Shown in pieces: positions 1 to 9,037 of a stretch of DNA of 64,000 nucleotides. The stretch's first letter is position 1; every line of letters begins with the position of its first letter. Both the position numbers and the translations under genes were made by a program. Where the stretch lies: positions 2,170,001 to 2,234,000 of the forward strand of contig NZ_AP028067.1 of NCBI RefSeq assembly GCF_030297155.1. The letters run 5' to 3'. This DNA is from Vibrio sp. FE10 (GTDB lineage: Bacteria > Pseudomonadota > Gammaproteobacteria > Enterobacterales > Vibrionaceae). Below the pieces are notes generated by a model, which saw only the letters and a program-made list of their open reading frames with translations, made no database searches and was not told the origin of the DNA.

Positions 1-460
1 GTGCACTGGTTAAGTCGACAACAAGGTCGATCTTTTTCTCTCGAATGTCGGTCGCCATGTCTTCTTTGATGTTCACGATTTCAATCACGCAGTCTGGTGC
101 TTCTTTCTGAATCCTATCCAGAACTTGCGGCAACGTCACACTGCTAGAAATGCTCATCGCGGCAATTCTAAACGTGTAACTGCACTCTTTCGGTTCAAAG
201 TCGTGGGTTTCAGGCAGCGAGTGAGAGACAAGCTTGTGCGCTTGCTTGAAGATTGGGTACAAGTCGTTAGCAACAGGCGTTGGTTCAAGTGTGTACGATT
301 TTCTAACGAAGAGCAGATCGCGATATTCGTCTCGAAGCTGCTTCAAGTGAGCACTGAGGCTAGGTTGTGAGATGTTGAGCCGTTCTGCTGCGTACGTTAA
401 GTTTCCTTCTTCATATATCGCAATAAAGTAATAGATGAGGTTCAGATTAAATCGTTTCAT
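1..460 (-). CDS. LysR-family transcriptional regulator, partial (C-terminus beyond window)
   Basis: Reading the minus strand from ATG at 460 gives an open frame to the window edge (about 153 codons). Residues 1-60 form a LysR winged helix-turn-helix: the start MKRFNLNLIYYFIAIYEEGN is followed by AERLNISQPSLSAHLKQL, the typical recognition helix. From about residue 95 the effector domain begins (FRIAAMSISSSVTLPQVL). LysR proteins bind DNA as tetramers and respond to a small ligand; the ligand cannot be told from this fragment. It is divergent from the lipoprotein gene at 784 with about 320 bp between them. The frame has no stop inside the window, so the gene continues to the left. Family call is secure; target unknown. 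Confidence 0.88.
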   Translation of the reverse strand, partial: MKRFNLNLIYYFIAIYEEGNLTYAAERLNISQPSLSAHLKQLRDEYRDLLFVRKSYTLEPTPVANDLYPIFKQAHKLVSHSLPETHDFEPKECSYTFRIAAMSISSSVTLPQVLDRIQKEAPDCVIEIVNIKEDMATDIREKKIDLVVDLTSA

Positions 461-783
461 TCGAGCCCTTTAGGCGGTCATTTATATCAATAAACGGTGA
501 AAATAATATCGTTTAACTTACCTTCTATTATCGTGTTTCATTCCCATCATTCAGTTAAGGGCATGACAGTTCATTGTAAAAACACCAAGTTCAAATAACA
601 TGAACTAGTACGATAGGATCGAATTGAATAGCGAGAAAAACAGACAAGGTTAATAGGCAAGGCTCTGGTTTATATAGAGATATAGGATTTCCTGATATCT
701 AGTATAGGCGTGGCATTATATTAGAACGCAGATGACTTTGACATAATTCTCGGTTCCTAAACAGACACGTATAGAAATAGATA

Positions 784-1332
784 ATGATGAACCGACTTGT
801 AAAACCGATAATAATCTCAATGAGCCTTGTGACCTTATTTGGCTGTGTGGGCAGCAATGCTGTGACAGGAAAATTAATGGAGTTCAACGTTAAAGCCGTT
901 GATAACCGTTACGCTCGTGGTGGCCTAAACATGTTACTTGCCCCTGCTTACGGTATTACCGTTGCCGCCGATTACATCGTATTTAACTCACTGGAATTCT
1001 GGACGGGTAAGAACCCAATCAACAAGAAGCCACACATCTTTGACACCAAAGTAGATACCTACATTGATATCAATGATCAACTGGATGACAGCCTAACAGA
1101 TGCGCCAATCGACCCGCTGGCAAAGCATGTGATTGACCACAGTGACATGAGAGTGATCAACGAAGACCAAATCGCAATTGAGCTAACTTACAACGACGGT
1201 TCTCACGCGACATTAACGGGCGAGCGCTTTGGCGATGAAGTTCACTACTCGATTGATAACCAAGTTATCGCAAAAACAAGCTTAGAAGAGATGCAAATGT
1301 ACATGGCATCCGCAGAGCAATCACAAGGCTAA
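784..1332 (+). CDS. DUF3332-like outer-membrane lipoprotein
   Basis: A 182-residue protein with a lipoprotein signal: basic start, hydrophobic stretch and lipobox LFGC with the acylated cysteine at residue 21. The following part (GSNAVTGKLMEFNVKAVDNR, then YGITVAADYIVFNSLEFWTGKNP) is what I recall of the DUF3332 family of gamma-proteobacterial lipoproteins, whose function is unknown. The mature part has no transmembrane segment. Two adjacent ATG codons at 784 and 787 are both possible starts. The gene stands alone and is followed by a terminator at about 1430. Function not assigned. Confidence 0.85.
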   Translation: MMNRLVKPIIISMSLVTLFGCVGSNAVTGKLMEFNVKAVDNRYARGGLNMLLAPAYGITVAADYIVFNSLEFWTGKNPINKKPHIFDTKVDTYIDINDQLDDSLTDAPIDPLAKHVIDHSDMRVINEDQIAIELTYNDGSHATLTGERFGDEVHYSIDNQVIAKTSLEEMQMYMASAEQSQG

Positions 1333-1400
1333 ACGCCATTATTTAGCGCTGCGTCGAACTGATAGTTACAGTTACAATTACAGTTACAACCGTCAGTATT

Positions 1401-1424
1401 TATAAGTACTGCCGTGTACTTATA
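1401..1424. repeat. Perfect inverted repeat
   Basis: TATAAGTAC and GTACTTATA form a perfect 9-bp inverted repeat around a 6-base loop, just downstream of the lipoprotein gene and upstream of its terminator. It may add to the 3' end structure of that transcript. Confidence 0.5.
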
Positions 1425-1429
1425 GACAT

Positions 1430-1460
1430 AAAAGGGTTAGCCAATCGCTAGCCCTTTTTC
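1430..1460 (+). terminator. Rho-independent terminator of the DUF3332-like gene
   Basis: The stem AAAGGGTTAGC / GCTAGCCCTTT (one G-T pair) is followed by a T-run. It lies about 100 bp after the stop codon at 1332. Confidence 0.75.
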
Positions 1461-1745
1461 GTATCTATCAATATGACAACCAACCTACATTCGCCTATCT
1501 AAACATATATAAGAAAAGCCTCAGTAGTTAATAATCTTGTTAATTAACTATTGATTGGTTTATAAATTCGCATATATCAAGCCAACATCCGTTTGATATT
1601 TTATAAATTACTTAAATTGGGATCCTGTGCTGCACAATGAAATAAAAATAGCTGTCTAACTTTTAAACACATTCACGTTACTGATAGGTTAATCCTTATA
1701 GGGCAAATGCTCTATTAATGATAAAAACTAAAATAAGGATTATTT

Positions 1746-2957
1746 ATGAGACCATCTTTTTCTATCAGTATGGTACTTGCAACGACAGTGGTTGGCTTTC
1801 AGTCCTATGCAAACAACATCGACACAACAAACTCACGCTCTCTTTCGGAGAACGTCTCAGCACAAAAGCAATCTTTGGCGTTGCAAATCAGTGCCCGCTA
1901 CTCCGACCTTGAGCTCTCTTTAAAAGACCAGATAACAGAAAAGCAGCTGTCTACGCCGATAGACAAGCTTAACTCAGCCAAGCCCTACTCTGCGTTTTCA
2001 AGCAAGATGCAAAAAGCCGATCTTAGCTACCGTAAGATGAAAGGGGTCAACGACTTCAGTGACTCTTTGCTAGAGATTCGTATGGCCGATGAAGCGATGA
2101 TTGAAGCTTGGAAAAATGGTGAGAGCCCGCTGTTTGCTTTCGAACCATCAGGTGATGATTCAAACTGGCAATACATCGAAGCTTATGATGTGTATGGGCA
2201 AGTTCACGAACTAGACGTGTACCAAACACCAGACGTTCCCGTGTTTGTTATTGATAGTAACGGCGCAGAAGAACTCAAAGCAGGCCTAATGGCGATGCAG
2301 GCCGAGATGCAGAAACTAGGTACAACAACGCAAATCAATAACGATAGCAAAACTGACACCAGCATTTCCAAAACGCAAAAACAAACGTTCTTAGGCAAAG
2401 CGGCTCGATCAATGACCATGTCTGAACCAGAGCCGTTGAACACCACACAATTAACGAAGATCCGTTTGGCTGTCGACCAAGAACCGTGGATCTCTGGCAA
2501 AGCTGAAGTCTATGCCATTGTGACGGGTGTCGATTCAAGTCGTTTAGAGCCACAGATTGACCTGGTTGAGATGCCTTATCTGGACTACGACAAACAGACA
2601 TACTACCCAAATCAAACGGTAATCTTCTGGCCTCGCTACCGTTGGGGCGCAGCAGATATGATTTTGATGGAGCACGATGACGGCACCGATTATAAAGCGT
2701 TAGCCAAACTGCTAGTTGAAGCCGCAGAAGAGATATTGAAGATGATTCCAGATCCTGAAGTTCAGGGTTATGCGATCATTCCTCAAATCACAGGTAAGAT
2801 CATTGATGTGATTCCTGAAGGCGTATTAGTGAATGATGATGACTTTGTAGACGTGTATTACACCTTAATGCAAAACACGCCTTATGTTGATCGCCCGGGT
2901 GCTGGCGGTAATGCGGTTGCTTCGTTCACCCCTGTTACGATTTCACCGACAGAGTAA
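1746..2957 (+). CDS. Exported protein, probable DUF3103 family
   Basis: A 403-residue protein with a Sec signal peptide (hydrophobic residues 5-20, likely cleavage after QSYA). The start is supported by AAGGAT seven bases upstream. The mature protein begins with a polar, helix-prone region (about 35-110) and continues in a mixed alpha/beta domain that ends with YTLMQNTPYVDRPGAGGNAV. This pattern resembles the Vibrio-group DUF3103 proteins; no catalytic motif is visible and the function is unknown. It is a single gene followed by a stem-loop at about 2973. The family name is from memory and should be treated as likely rather than certain. Confidence 0.75.
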   Translation: MRPSFSISMVLATTVVGFQSYANNIDTTNSRSLSENVSAQKQSLALQISARYSDLELSLKDQITEKQLSTPIDKLNSAKPYSAFSSKMQKADLSYRKMKGVNDFSDSLLEIRMADEAMIEAWKNGESPLFAFEPSGDDSNWQYIEAYDVYGQVHELDVYQTPDVPVFVIDSNGAEELKAGLMAMQAEMQKLGTTTQINNDSKTDTSISKTQKQTFLGKAARSMTMSEPEPLNTTQLTKIRLAVDQEPWISGKAEVYAIVTGVDSSRLEPQIDLVEMPYLDYDKQTYYPNQTVIFWPRYRWGAADMILMEHDDGTDYKALAKLLVEAAEEILKMIPDPEVQGYAIIPQITGKIIDVIPEGVLVNDDDFVDVYYTLMQNTPYVDRPGAGGNAVASFTPVTISPTE

Positions 2958-2971
2958 ATCGTTCTTTATTG

Positions 2972-3001
2972 GTTAGGGCTTAGTCACACAAGCCCTAACT
3001 C
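2972..3001 (+). terminator. Stem-loop, likely terminator
   Basis: A perfect 10-bp stem GTTAGGGCTT / AAGCCCTAAC follows the gene ending at 2957. The T-tract after it is poor, so termination is probable but weak. Confidence 0.5.
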
Positions 3002-3049
3002 TTCATTATCAAAGGTGAGAAAAACATAAGAGACGTACTGAGAAGCTGA

Positions 3050-3367
3050 TTACAGGGAGTAATCAAACACGATAATGTCATCTAACAAAGGACGAAACAC
3101 ATCTTTCAGCGCATCATGCTCTGGGTGTGGAAGGTAGTTCTGGCGACCTGCTTCATCAGCGAACGTCATTAGTACCGAATAGGTATAACCTTGGTTCTTA
3201 TTTTCAGGGCTGTCATTTAGCCCCCACTCGACTGAAGTCACGCCTTCAACCTTGCTTGGCATCGCTTCAAACAGTCCTTTCAGCTTCTCTATTTCAGAAG
3301 CTTCAGCCTCTTCTTTAAACTTAATCAGCAAAATATGACGAATCATTCCCGTTTCTTTTCGATTCAT
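3050..3367 (-). CDS. Dabb (stress-responsive alpha/beta barrel) family protein
   Basis: About 100 residues matching the Dabb ferredoxin-like fold: MIRHILLIKFKEEAEASEIE, then a helix, VEWGLNDSPENKNQGYTYSV, and the family-typical YLPHPEHDALKDVFRPLLDD near the end. Members are small dimeric proteins; some are cyclases, most have no known role. Two starts are possible: the first ATG (3367) has AAGGA at good spacing, while homologues usually begin at the second (MIRHIL, 3346). It stands alone on the minus strand between two unrelated genes. Confidence 0.82.
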   Translation of the reverse strand: MNRKETGMIRHILLIKFKEEAEASEIEKLKGLFEAMPSKVEGVTSVEWGLNDSPENKNQGYTYSVLMTFADEAGRQNYLPHPEHDALKDVFRPLLDDIIVFDYSL

Positions 3368-3521
3368 TCCTAGTCCTTTTCGAGTCTTCGTTTGCTTATG
3401 TGTCTTTCTGAGCCCACACCGAGTCGCGAGTTAACGTTAATAGAAACACAAAATGCCACACGTTACACACCATGCCAAGGCTAGATGGCTGAATTTTATA
3501 AAAGATTTTCAAACCCAAAAC

Positions 3522-3555
3522 GAAAAATGCTGCACCCGAGGGCACAGCATTTTTC
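3522..3555 (-). terminator. Terminator of the small exported protein gene
   Basis: GAAAAATGCTG ... CAGCATTTTTC forms a strong stem with A/T runs on both sides. It sits 28 bp beyond the stop of the minus-strand gene at 3583-3822 and could act in both directions. Confidence 0.75.
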
Positions 3556-3582
3556 ATGACAATGGTAAGCACTGTTCAAGCG

Positions 3583-3822
3583 TTAGTCACGACGACCTGT
3601 TAATTGAATAGCTTGGTCTTGTGGCGTATTCGTTTCGAATTTCAAACCGCCAGTTGACGCTTCATTTCTTCCTTCAAGAGTAAGATCAGACTCAACACGC
3701 TCTACGTTTACTTGATTGCCTTCGCTCGTTGTCATATCAATGGTGCCTGTATAGGTTCCATCAGCAGCAAAAGCAGTATTCATTGAAATAGCCATCAAGC
3801 CTAGTGCGATTAACTTGTTCAT
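3583..3822 (-). CDS. Small exported hypothetical protein (79 aa)
   Basis: A 79-residue protein with a clear Sec signal peptide: MNKLIALGLMAISMNTAFA followed by AD. The mature 58-residue part is polar and rich in T, E and N, with no cysteine and no recognised motif. An SD-like GAGGGGTG lies 4-12 bases upstream of the ATG, and a dedicated terminator follows, so this small gene is probably real. Function unknown. Confidence 0.72.
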   Translation of the reverse strand: MNKLIALGLMAISMNTAFAADGTYTGTIDMTTSEGNQVNVERVESDLTLEGRNEASTGGLKFETNTPQDQAIQLTGRRD

Positions 3823-4124
3823 ACATCACCCCTCGTTATTTTTAATATTATGTTCGTTTGTTACTGTGTTTCTTTGTTGAGGTGACTTTAACAACCAGAT
3901 ACGGGTGATTCGAGGAAAAGCAAGATTTACAAAATGGAAACTTGCCCGAGAAATCAACGAAATAGTTCACATCTTGACGTTGTGCTGTCTTAAAACTTAG
4001 ATCTCATGACTATGATATTAGAGTCAGATGCTTTTACGTTTCTTTGCTGTCGCGCTTTTATGCTTTAACGCTTCATTCTCAACAAAGAATCGCATCGCTA
4101 TCACCTAACCAATTCGGAGTGCTT

Positions 4125-5003
4125 GTGGACATCAATCTCGATATTCAGAATATCTTGGTCATCAAACGTATGTATGAGCTTCGCAATGTTGGTTTGGTTG
4201 CAGAGTCGCTAGGGAAAACCTCTGGGGCGATCAGCAAGAACCTGTCGAAGTTGAAGTTACAACTCGACGACCCACTGTTCATTCAAACCAAACACGGCTT
4301 TGAACCAACGACTTTTGTTGAAAACAATATCGACAATTTTGAACAGATACTGAGCAGTGTCGAAGCAATAAAACATCAAGTGTTCTTACCTGAATCTTAT
4401 CAGGGCGATATCAAGATCTACGCCAATACCCTGTTTTGGGAACGCTACGGATCTAAGCTCTACTTCGCACTCAGCCAAGAAGCGCCACATGCTCACTATT
4501 CATTTGTGAGATGGGGAACCAATGTTAAGAATAGGCTCATCGACGGTGAAGATGCTGTCGCGGTTCACTACTTTGATGAAGGCTTGCCGCAATCCATTTC
4601 ACAGAAGGAAATCGGCAAAGGCAAAGCGGTGTTTTTCGTTCGAAATGACCACGAAGCACAAACCTTTGAGTCATTGGTTAACTACCCAATCATTCTATTC
4701 AAGACCCCTGGGTGGAATGACAATAAATACCCAATTATCGACAGGCTCAGAAGCGTCGGTTTCAACGTCACGCCAAAAGTCGAAGTCGACCACCCTGCGA
4801 TGATCCACGATGTTGTGTTGAAGTCTGATTATTTTGGGATCACCTTAGATGGCAGTGTTCCAGAGGGATGTCGGAGTATTAATTTACCAGAGAAGCTGAC
4901 TATCGGTGTCAGCTATGTGATGAGCTGTCGTCGTTCACAAAAAGACGCACCTGTGAATCAATGGCTTTTGAAGATCCTCAAGTCAGTATTGCAAAACAAA
5001 TAG
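4125..5003 (+). CDS. LysR-type transcriptional regulator
   Basis: The open frame begins at 4044, but the likely start is GTG at 4125 (residue 28 of that frame), because GGAG lies just upstream and the LysR helix-turn-helix normally starts within the first residues. This gives about 292 residues. Positions 1-60 hold the DNA-binding domain (ILVIKRMYELRNVGLVAESL then GKTSGAISKNLSKLKLQL, ending DPLFIQ). The rest is an effector-binding domain (DIKIYANTLFWERYGSKLYF). It converges on the tryptophanase gene, so it could be a local regulator of tnaA, but that is inference only. Confidence 0.85.
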   Translation: MDINLDIQNILVIKRMYELRNVGLVAESLGKTSGAISKNLSKLKLQLDDPLFIQTKHGFEPTTFVENNIDNFEQILSSVEAIKHQVFLPESYQGDIKIYANTLFWERYGSKLYFALSQEAPHAHYSFVRWGTNVKNRLIDGEDAVAVHYFDEGLPQSISQKEIGKGKAVFFVRNDHEAQTFESLVNYPIILFKTPGWNDNKYPIIDRLRSVGFNVTPKVEVDHPAMIHDVVLKSDYFGITLDGSVPEGCRSINLPEKLTIGVSYVMSCRRSQKDAPVNQWLLKILKSVLQNK

Positions 5004-5028
5004 CCCGCTTCTAATAGATCTGCTCAAC

Positions 5029-5058
5029 AAAAAAGAAAGGCTCCCGCAAGAGCCTTTG
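5029..5058. terminator. Bidirectional terminator between LysR gene and tnaA
   Basis: AAAGGCTC / GAGCCTTT stem with a T-run on the minus strand (A-run on plus). It serves tnaA and possibly the convergent regulator gene. Confidence 0.75.
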
Positions 5059-5082
5059 TAATACGCAAGAGCCTTTGTAATA
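5045..5082. repeat. 19-bp perfect tandem duplication
   Basis: CGCAAGAGCCTTTGTAATA occurs twice head to tail (5045-5063 and 5064-5082). The first copy supplies one arm of the tnaA terminator, so the second arm is duplicated. Confidence 0.8.
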
Positions 5083-5107
5083 GTGACTATTCGCTTATGT
5101 TTTTATT

Positions 5108-6580
5108 TTAAAATGCTTCTTCGAGCGTTTGTTCATTCTTTTTTCCTGCTTGTTTCTCGCTCATTTCTACCTCTTTCAAGCGCGCAGTAAAGTGTCTTAA
5201 CACTGGCGGTTCATAGGTAAAACCGAGCCCCTTCACTTTGCTTGCGTTCTCTTTCACTTTCTCGAACGCTTCAATAATGAAATCCATGTGTGTTTGTGTG
5301 TAAGTCGCGCGTGGAATGGTCAGGCGTAATAGCTCTGCAGGACATGGATGCTGCTCGCCCGTTGCTGGGTCACGACCTTGCAGTAAAGAACCAATCTCAA
5401 CCGCTCTGATACCTGCCACTTTGTACAGTTCACACGCCAAAGCATGCGCTGGGAATTGGCCTGCTGGAATATGAGGAAGCAGTTTACCCGCATCGACAAA
5501 CGCAGCATGACCGCCTGCTTGCTGACATACGATACCCATCGCTTCTAAGCCATCAACGAGATATTGAACCTGACCGATGCGATACTCCAACCAATCTTGA
5601 CGCATACCGTCGTATAGGCCAACTGCAAGGCGTTCCATTGCACCGCCCTCTAAGCCACCATAGGTTGGGAAGCCTTCTTGCACGACGCACAAGGTTCGAC
5701 ACTCTGTGTACACATCCATGAAGGAGTCGTCTTTAAAGCACAACAAACCGCCCATTTGTACCATCGCGTCTTTCTTGGCCGACATAGCCAAACCATCCGC
5801 GTATTTGTAAGACTCACGAGTGATTTGTTCGATAGTCCAATCTTGATAACCGGCTTCACGCTGCTGAATGAAGTAAGCATTTTCAGCGTAGCGAGCAGAG
5901 TCCATGATCACTGGAATATCGTACTTCTGTGCGATTTCATACACCGCTTTAAGGTTAGCGATAGAGACAGGTTGTCCACCAGCCGAGTTACAGGTGATGG
6001 TGCTCACGATGTAAGGAACGTTGGCAGCGCCCGCCTCTAAGATCGCCTCTTCCAATTTGACGATATCGAAGTTGCCTTTGAAGTCAGCATTCACTGAGGT
6101 ATCGAACGCTTCTTTGGTATAAACGTTCTTCGCCACGCAGCAATTCACTTGAGTGTGGCCTTGCGTGGTATCGAAGAAGTAGTTCGACAAAGCGACCATT
6201 TTGCTGCGATCGAGTCCCTTTTCCATTTCACGCTTTTTAATCAGTACAGGGATGTAAATCTGCTCTGCACCACGCCCTTGGTGAGTAGGAATAGTCAGCT
6301 CATAGCCAAAGATATCTTTCACCGCATTTGACAGTGCATAGTAACTGCGACTGCCGCTGTAAGCTTCATCACCCATCAACATCGCTGCTTGCATACGCTG
6401 TGTGATTGAACCCGTACCGCTGTCTGTCAGCAAGTCGATAAACACGTCATCACTGTCGAGCAAAAATGGGTTCATACCAGCTTCGACAATGGCTTGTTCA
6501 CGATAGGCGCGAGTTGTTCTTTTTACTGGCTCTACAACGCGAATACGAAACGGTTCTGGTAGATGTTTGAAGTTTTCCAT
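5108..6580 (-). CDS. tnaA: Tryptophanase (L-tryptophan indole-lyase)
   Basis: A PLP enzyme that splits L-tryptophan into indole, pyruvate and ammonia in the cytoplasm. The protein is collinear with the E. coli enzyme from the first residues ([15 protein letters not shown]) and keeps the PLP lysine motif [15 protein letters not shown], the active-site stretch [12 protein letters not shown] and [12 protein letters not shown]. The start at 6580 is preferred over the upstream 6598 codon because AGGGA lies seven bases before it and it matches known proteins. The C-terminus is about 17 residues longer than in E. coli (charged tail). The gene is preceded by a 768-bp gap; I found no TnaC-like leader with the W-F-N-x-D pattern and no tnaB permease next to it. 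Confidence 0.97.
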   Translation of the reverse strand: MENFKHLPEPFRIRVVEPVKRTTRAYREQAIVEAGMNPFLLDSDDVFIDLLTDSGTGSITQRMQAAMLMGDEAYSGSRSYYALSNAVKDIFGYELTIPTHQGRGAEQIYIPVLIKKREMEKGLDRSKMVALSNYFFDTTQGHTQVNCCVAKNVYTKEAFDTSVNADFKGNFDIVKLEEAILEAGAANVPYIVSTITCNSAGGQPVSIANLKAVYEIAQKYDIPVIMDSARYAENAYFIQQREAGYQDWTIEQITRESYKYADGLAMSAKKDAMVQMGGLLCFKDDSFMDVYTECRTLCVVQEGFPTYGGLEGGAMERLAVGLYDGMRQDWLEYRIGQVQYLVDGLEAMGIVCQQAGGHAAFVDAGKLLPHIPAGQFPAHALACELYKVAGIRAVEIGSLLQGRDPATGEQHPCPAELLRLTIPRATYTQTHMDFIIEAFEKVKENASKVKGLGFTYEPPVLRHFTARLKEVEMSEKQAGKKNEQTLEEAF

Positions 6581-7251
6581 AATAGTCCCTTTTAACAAAT
6601 TCAGCCTTAAAGCGAAAAATCTGAATTCATTATTTTAGATGTCACGAGTCATCACCATTAATTTAGTTTCACGCACGATCACTCTCGTGATAATTACGAT
6701 AAAAATTAATAGCTAGAAATAGATTATTTAATCAATACGGATTGATTAGGTTCCAATTAATAATGACTAGAAGATAAGAACTGCATGCACCAAAACACAA
6801 AAATCGAACGCATGAGTTACGACATTTCTTAAAGACAAAATTAACAGGATTGGGCAAAGCTCAAGGCTCTGCTGGCGCGTGACGCCTAGAGGGTACTACT
6901 CTGAAGAAAGGTGGAACGAGAGCTGATGATCTAAAGTATACCAAGCTAACAAGGTTAGCCATGTTGTTGATTGCCATTTCAGATACATGTTCACAATATA
7001 TCCCTACGTTGAAATCAAGGTGATCCGAAATTTAAATATAGTGCAATTGTTTTATAAATACAGTTAAAGAAAGTATAAATGTGATCAATATTTAGAATGA
7101 CAATTAAGTACGATAGCGTGTTATATAAACTGTGAAGACCATCATTTTATATACTATTAAACTAGTTCGTGGAATTAACCAATCGTTGAAAAAAAAGCTG
7201 TAGTGATACGGAGTTGCGGTAATAGAGGTTTAATTATAAGTAATGGTCGAT
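6581..7251. other. Long leader region upstream of tnaA with a GC-rich block
   Basis: There is no supported gene here. The region is AT-rich except for 6845-6935, which is clearly richer in G and C and has several short complementary segments such as GGCG..CGCC and CTCT..AGAG. This may be part of the tnaA 5' leader or a separate structured RNA. No TnaC peptide was found on the minus strand. Confidence 0.4.
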
Positions 7252-7307
7252 AAAAACGAGCTCTGATAATCACTGAGTTCCGTTAACTTCAGCTTAATCA
7301 GAGCTTG
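7252..7307 (-). terminator. Terminator of the GTPase operon
   Basis: On the minus strand AGCTCTGAT ... ATCAGAGCT forms an outer stem with an inner CTGA-AGTT / AACT-CAG pairing, followed by CGTTTTTA. It lies just beyond the stop codon at 7349. Confidence 0.6.
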
Positions 7308-7348
7308 GTTGCTATTGTTGTTGCCATAGCTGTTGCCATTAAATCGGG

Positions 7349-9037
7349 TTACTTCTTCTTAACCACTTGTTTAATCGCCATTTCAGCTAACTTCGGTGTC
7401 GCGGCTTTCAGTGCACTGGGTGCCACCTTCTTACCGGCTTTTACCGCTTTGTTCAGCTGTCCTTTAACCGACGTCCCTCTTTTCATTGCTTCAAAACGTT
7501 GGCGATTTCTCTGCACATTATTTGCGTCAGCGATACGCTCAAGCAACGTCTGCCTTAAAGCATCTAAACCAAACTGCGCCTTTTCAGGAGCAATCGCCAG
7601 TGGCAAAGCAATGTCCGGCTGTAACAGTGTTTGATTGTATTCGAGCGCCTGGGCAATGATCTTAGCCTTGGCCGATGTCGGGTTATCCAAATCATAAGGC
7701 GGCTGCCATTCATCAACAGGCTTTAGTCGATCGACCTGATTAACAACCGTGACAAGTATTGGCTTCTTGCGTGAGATGTTCTTCGGATCGTCATAGAAAG
7801 CGTCAAACTTATCCTTCAACTGTTTATCCAGTTCACGAGCCGATTGATTGGCTTTAAGCACCCAAAGCACCACATCGGCTTGAGTCATCTCTTTAAGCAT
7901 CAAGGCTTCGGTTTTGGCATTGCCATCAAGCCCTTGCAGATCAACCACCCGAACGTCATTGTCATCGACAAACGCGTTGTAAACGGTTGAAGTATCGGTT
8001 GATGGCAGAACATCGACTTCGGCAACCAGCTCTTGCTTAAGGGCATTAATCAGAGAGGATTTACCCGAACTTGTTTGCCCCACCAGCACAATTCGCACGG
8101 GCTCTAATTCAGGAGCAAAACGTTTCTCGTCGACTTCAGACACATCAGATGCTGTTAACGCTTCGTCTTCAATGCTGAATCGCCCGCTATAAAGATCAAT
8201 CGCTACCGCAGCCACTTCATCAAGTAAGGCTTGTTTAGCGGCATATTGCATGTCATCGACCACGCCTTTGGTCATGGTCGATGTGGCTTGCTCCCGACCT
8301 AAATCGGAAATCACCTTCAATGGATTCAAATACAGGTTTTTAAGGTGATTTCCCCAGATAGCCGCTTTGAAGATCTTTTGCCCTAGCTCACCGTATTTAT
8401 CATAGGCTTCGTAGCCCGCTTTGATGTAGGAAACCTTAAGGTATTCAATACCCGGAATGTGTTCTTTCACCACCAACTTGTAACGGCGGCTAACCTCTTC
8501 AAATAACTTAAGCCCTTCAGGAATCGAAAAATCGAGAGCTTTCTTATCAAACTTTTTGGCGACAAACTCAAGTACCTCTAAACCAGTTTGGTCGAGGTTA
8601 CCCCACTCTACCTCGTTACTTAATTGCTGACGTACGTAGTGTTTCGAGTCGTTCCAAATCAATAGCTCAGCTTGCGACCATTCATCAGACGCTTTGACCA
8701 TCGCATCGTTTACTAACGCATCATTTACTAACACATCATTGATGTCAGCACTCTTTGTCGGTGATTCGGTTTCACCCTCGCTTGCTGAGTTTAAAGAAGT
8801 ATCGCTATAAGTAGCTTTACGCGAAGAACGACTAGAAATGAATAAAGGAATGGTGAACACCAAGGTACTTACCGCAATGGCAATCGACATTTCCAATAAG
8901 TAGCCATATTTGACCGCCAAGAAAAGACCAAAGCCCATCATGATAATGCTTGGGAGGATGGCCGAAATCAGCGCAATACCCCAGCGGCCACTCGATAGAA
9001 CCGCCAGTAATCGAAATAGGTTTCTAATTTTCTTCAT
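7349..9037 (-). CDS. Membrane-anchored GTPase, second gene of a GTPase pair
   Basis: A 562-residue protein. Two hydrophobic segments at about 20-42 and 50-68 anchor the N-terminus, then a polar region with short VNDA repeats (100-113) leads to a helical middle part. The GTPase domain starts near 310: G1 GQTSSGKSS at 320-328, G3 DLQG at 366-369, G4 NQVD at 433-436. The tail after 490 is basic and ends KQVVKKK. It belongs to the broad TRAFAC/Era-YfjP-like class of membrane-associated GTPases; substrate and role are unknown. Its start overlaps the end of the upstream GTPase gene by 14 bp, so the two are translationally coupled and probably work together at the inner membrane. Confidence 0.85.
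   Translation of the reverse strand: MKKIRNLFRLLAVLSSGRWGIALISAILPSIIMMGFGLFLAVKYGYLLEMSIAIAVSTLVFTIPLFISSRSSRKATYSDTSLNSASEGETESPTKSADINDVLVNDALVNDAMVKASDEWSQAELLIWNDSKHYVRQQLSNEVEWGNLDQTGLEVLEFVAKKFDKKALDFSIPEGLKLFEEVSRRYKLVVKEHIPGIEYLKVSYIKAGYEAYDKYGELGQKIFKAAIWGNHLKNLYLNPLKVISDLGREQATSTMTKGVVDDMQYAAKQALLDEVAAVAIDLYSGRFSIEDEALTASDVSEVDEKRFAPELEPVRIVLVGQTSSGKSSLINALKQELVAEVDVLPSTDTSTVYNAFVDDNDVRVVDLQGLDGNAKTEALMLKEMTQADVVLWVLKANQSARELDKQLKDKFDAFYDDPKNISRKKPILVTVVNQVDRLKPVDEWQPPYDLDNPTSAKAKIIAQALEYNQTLLQPDIALPLAIAPEKAQFGLDALRQTLLERIADANNVQRNRQRFEAMKRGTSVKGQLNKAVKAGKKVAPSALKAATPKLAEMAIKQVVKKK

Noticed and set aside
6600..7260. Possible TnaC leader peptide upstream of tnaA
   Set aside because: A short minus-strand frame ending in W-N-L-I-N-P-Y was seen near 6740, but it has no ATG and lacks the W-F-N-x-D pattern.
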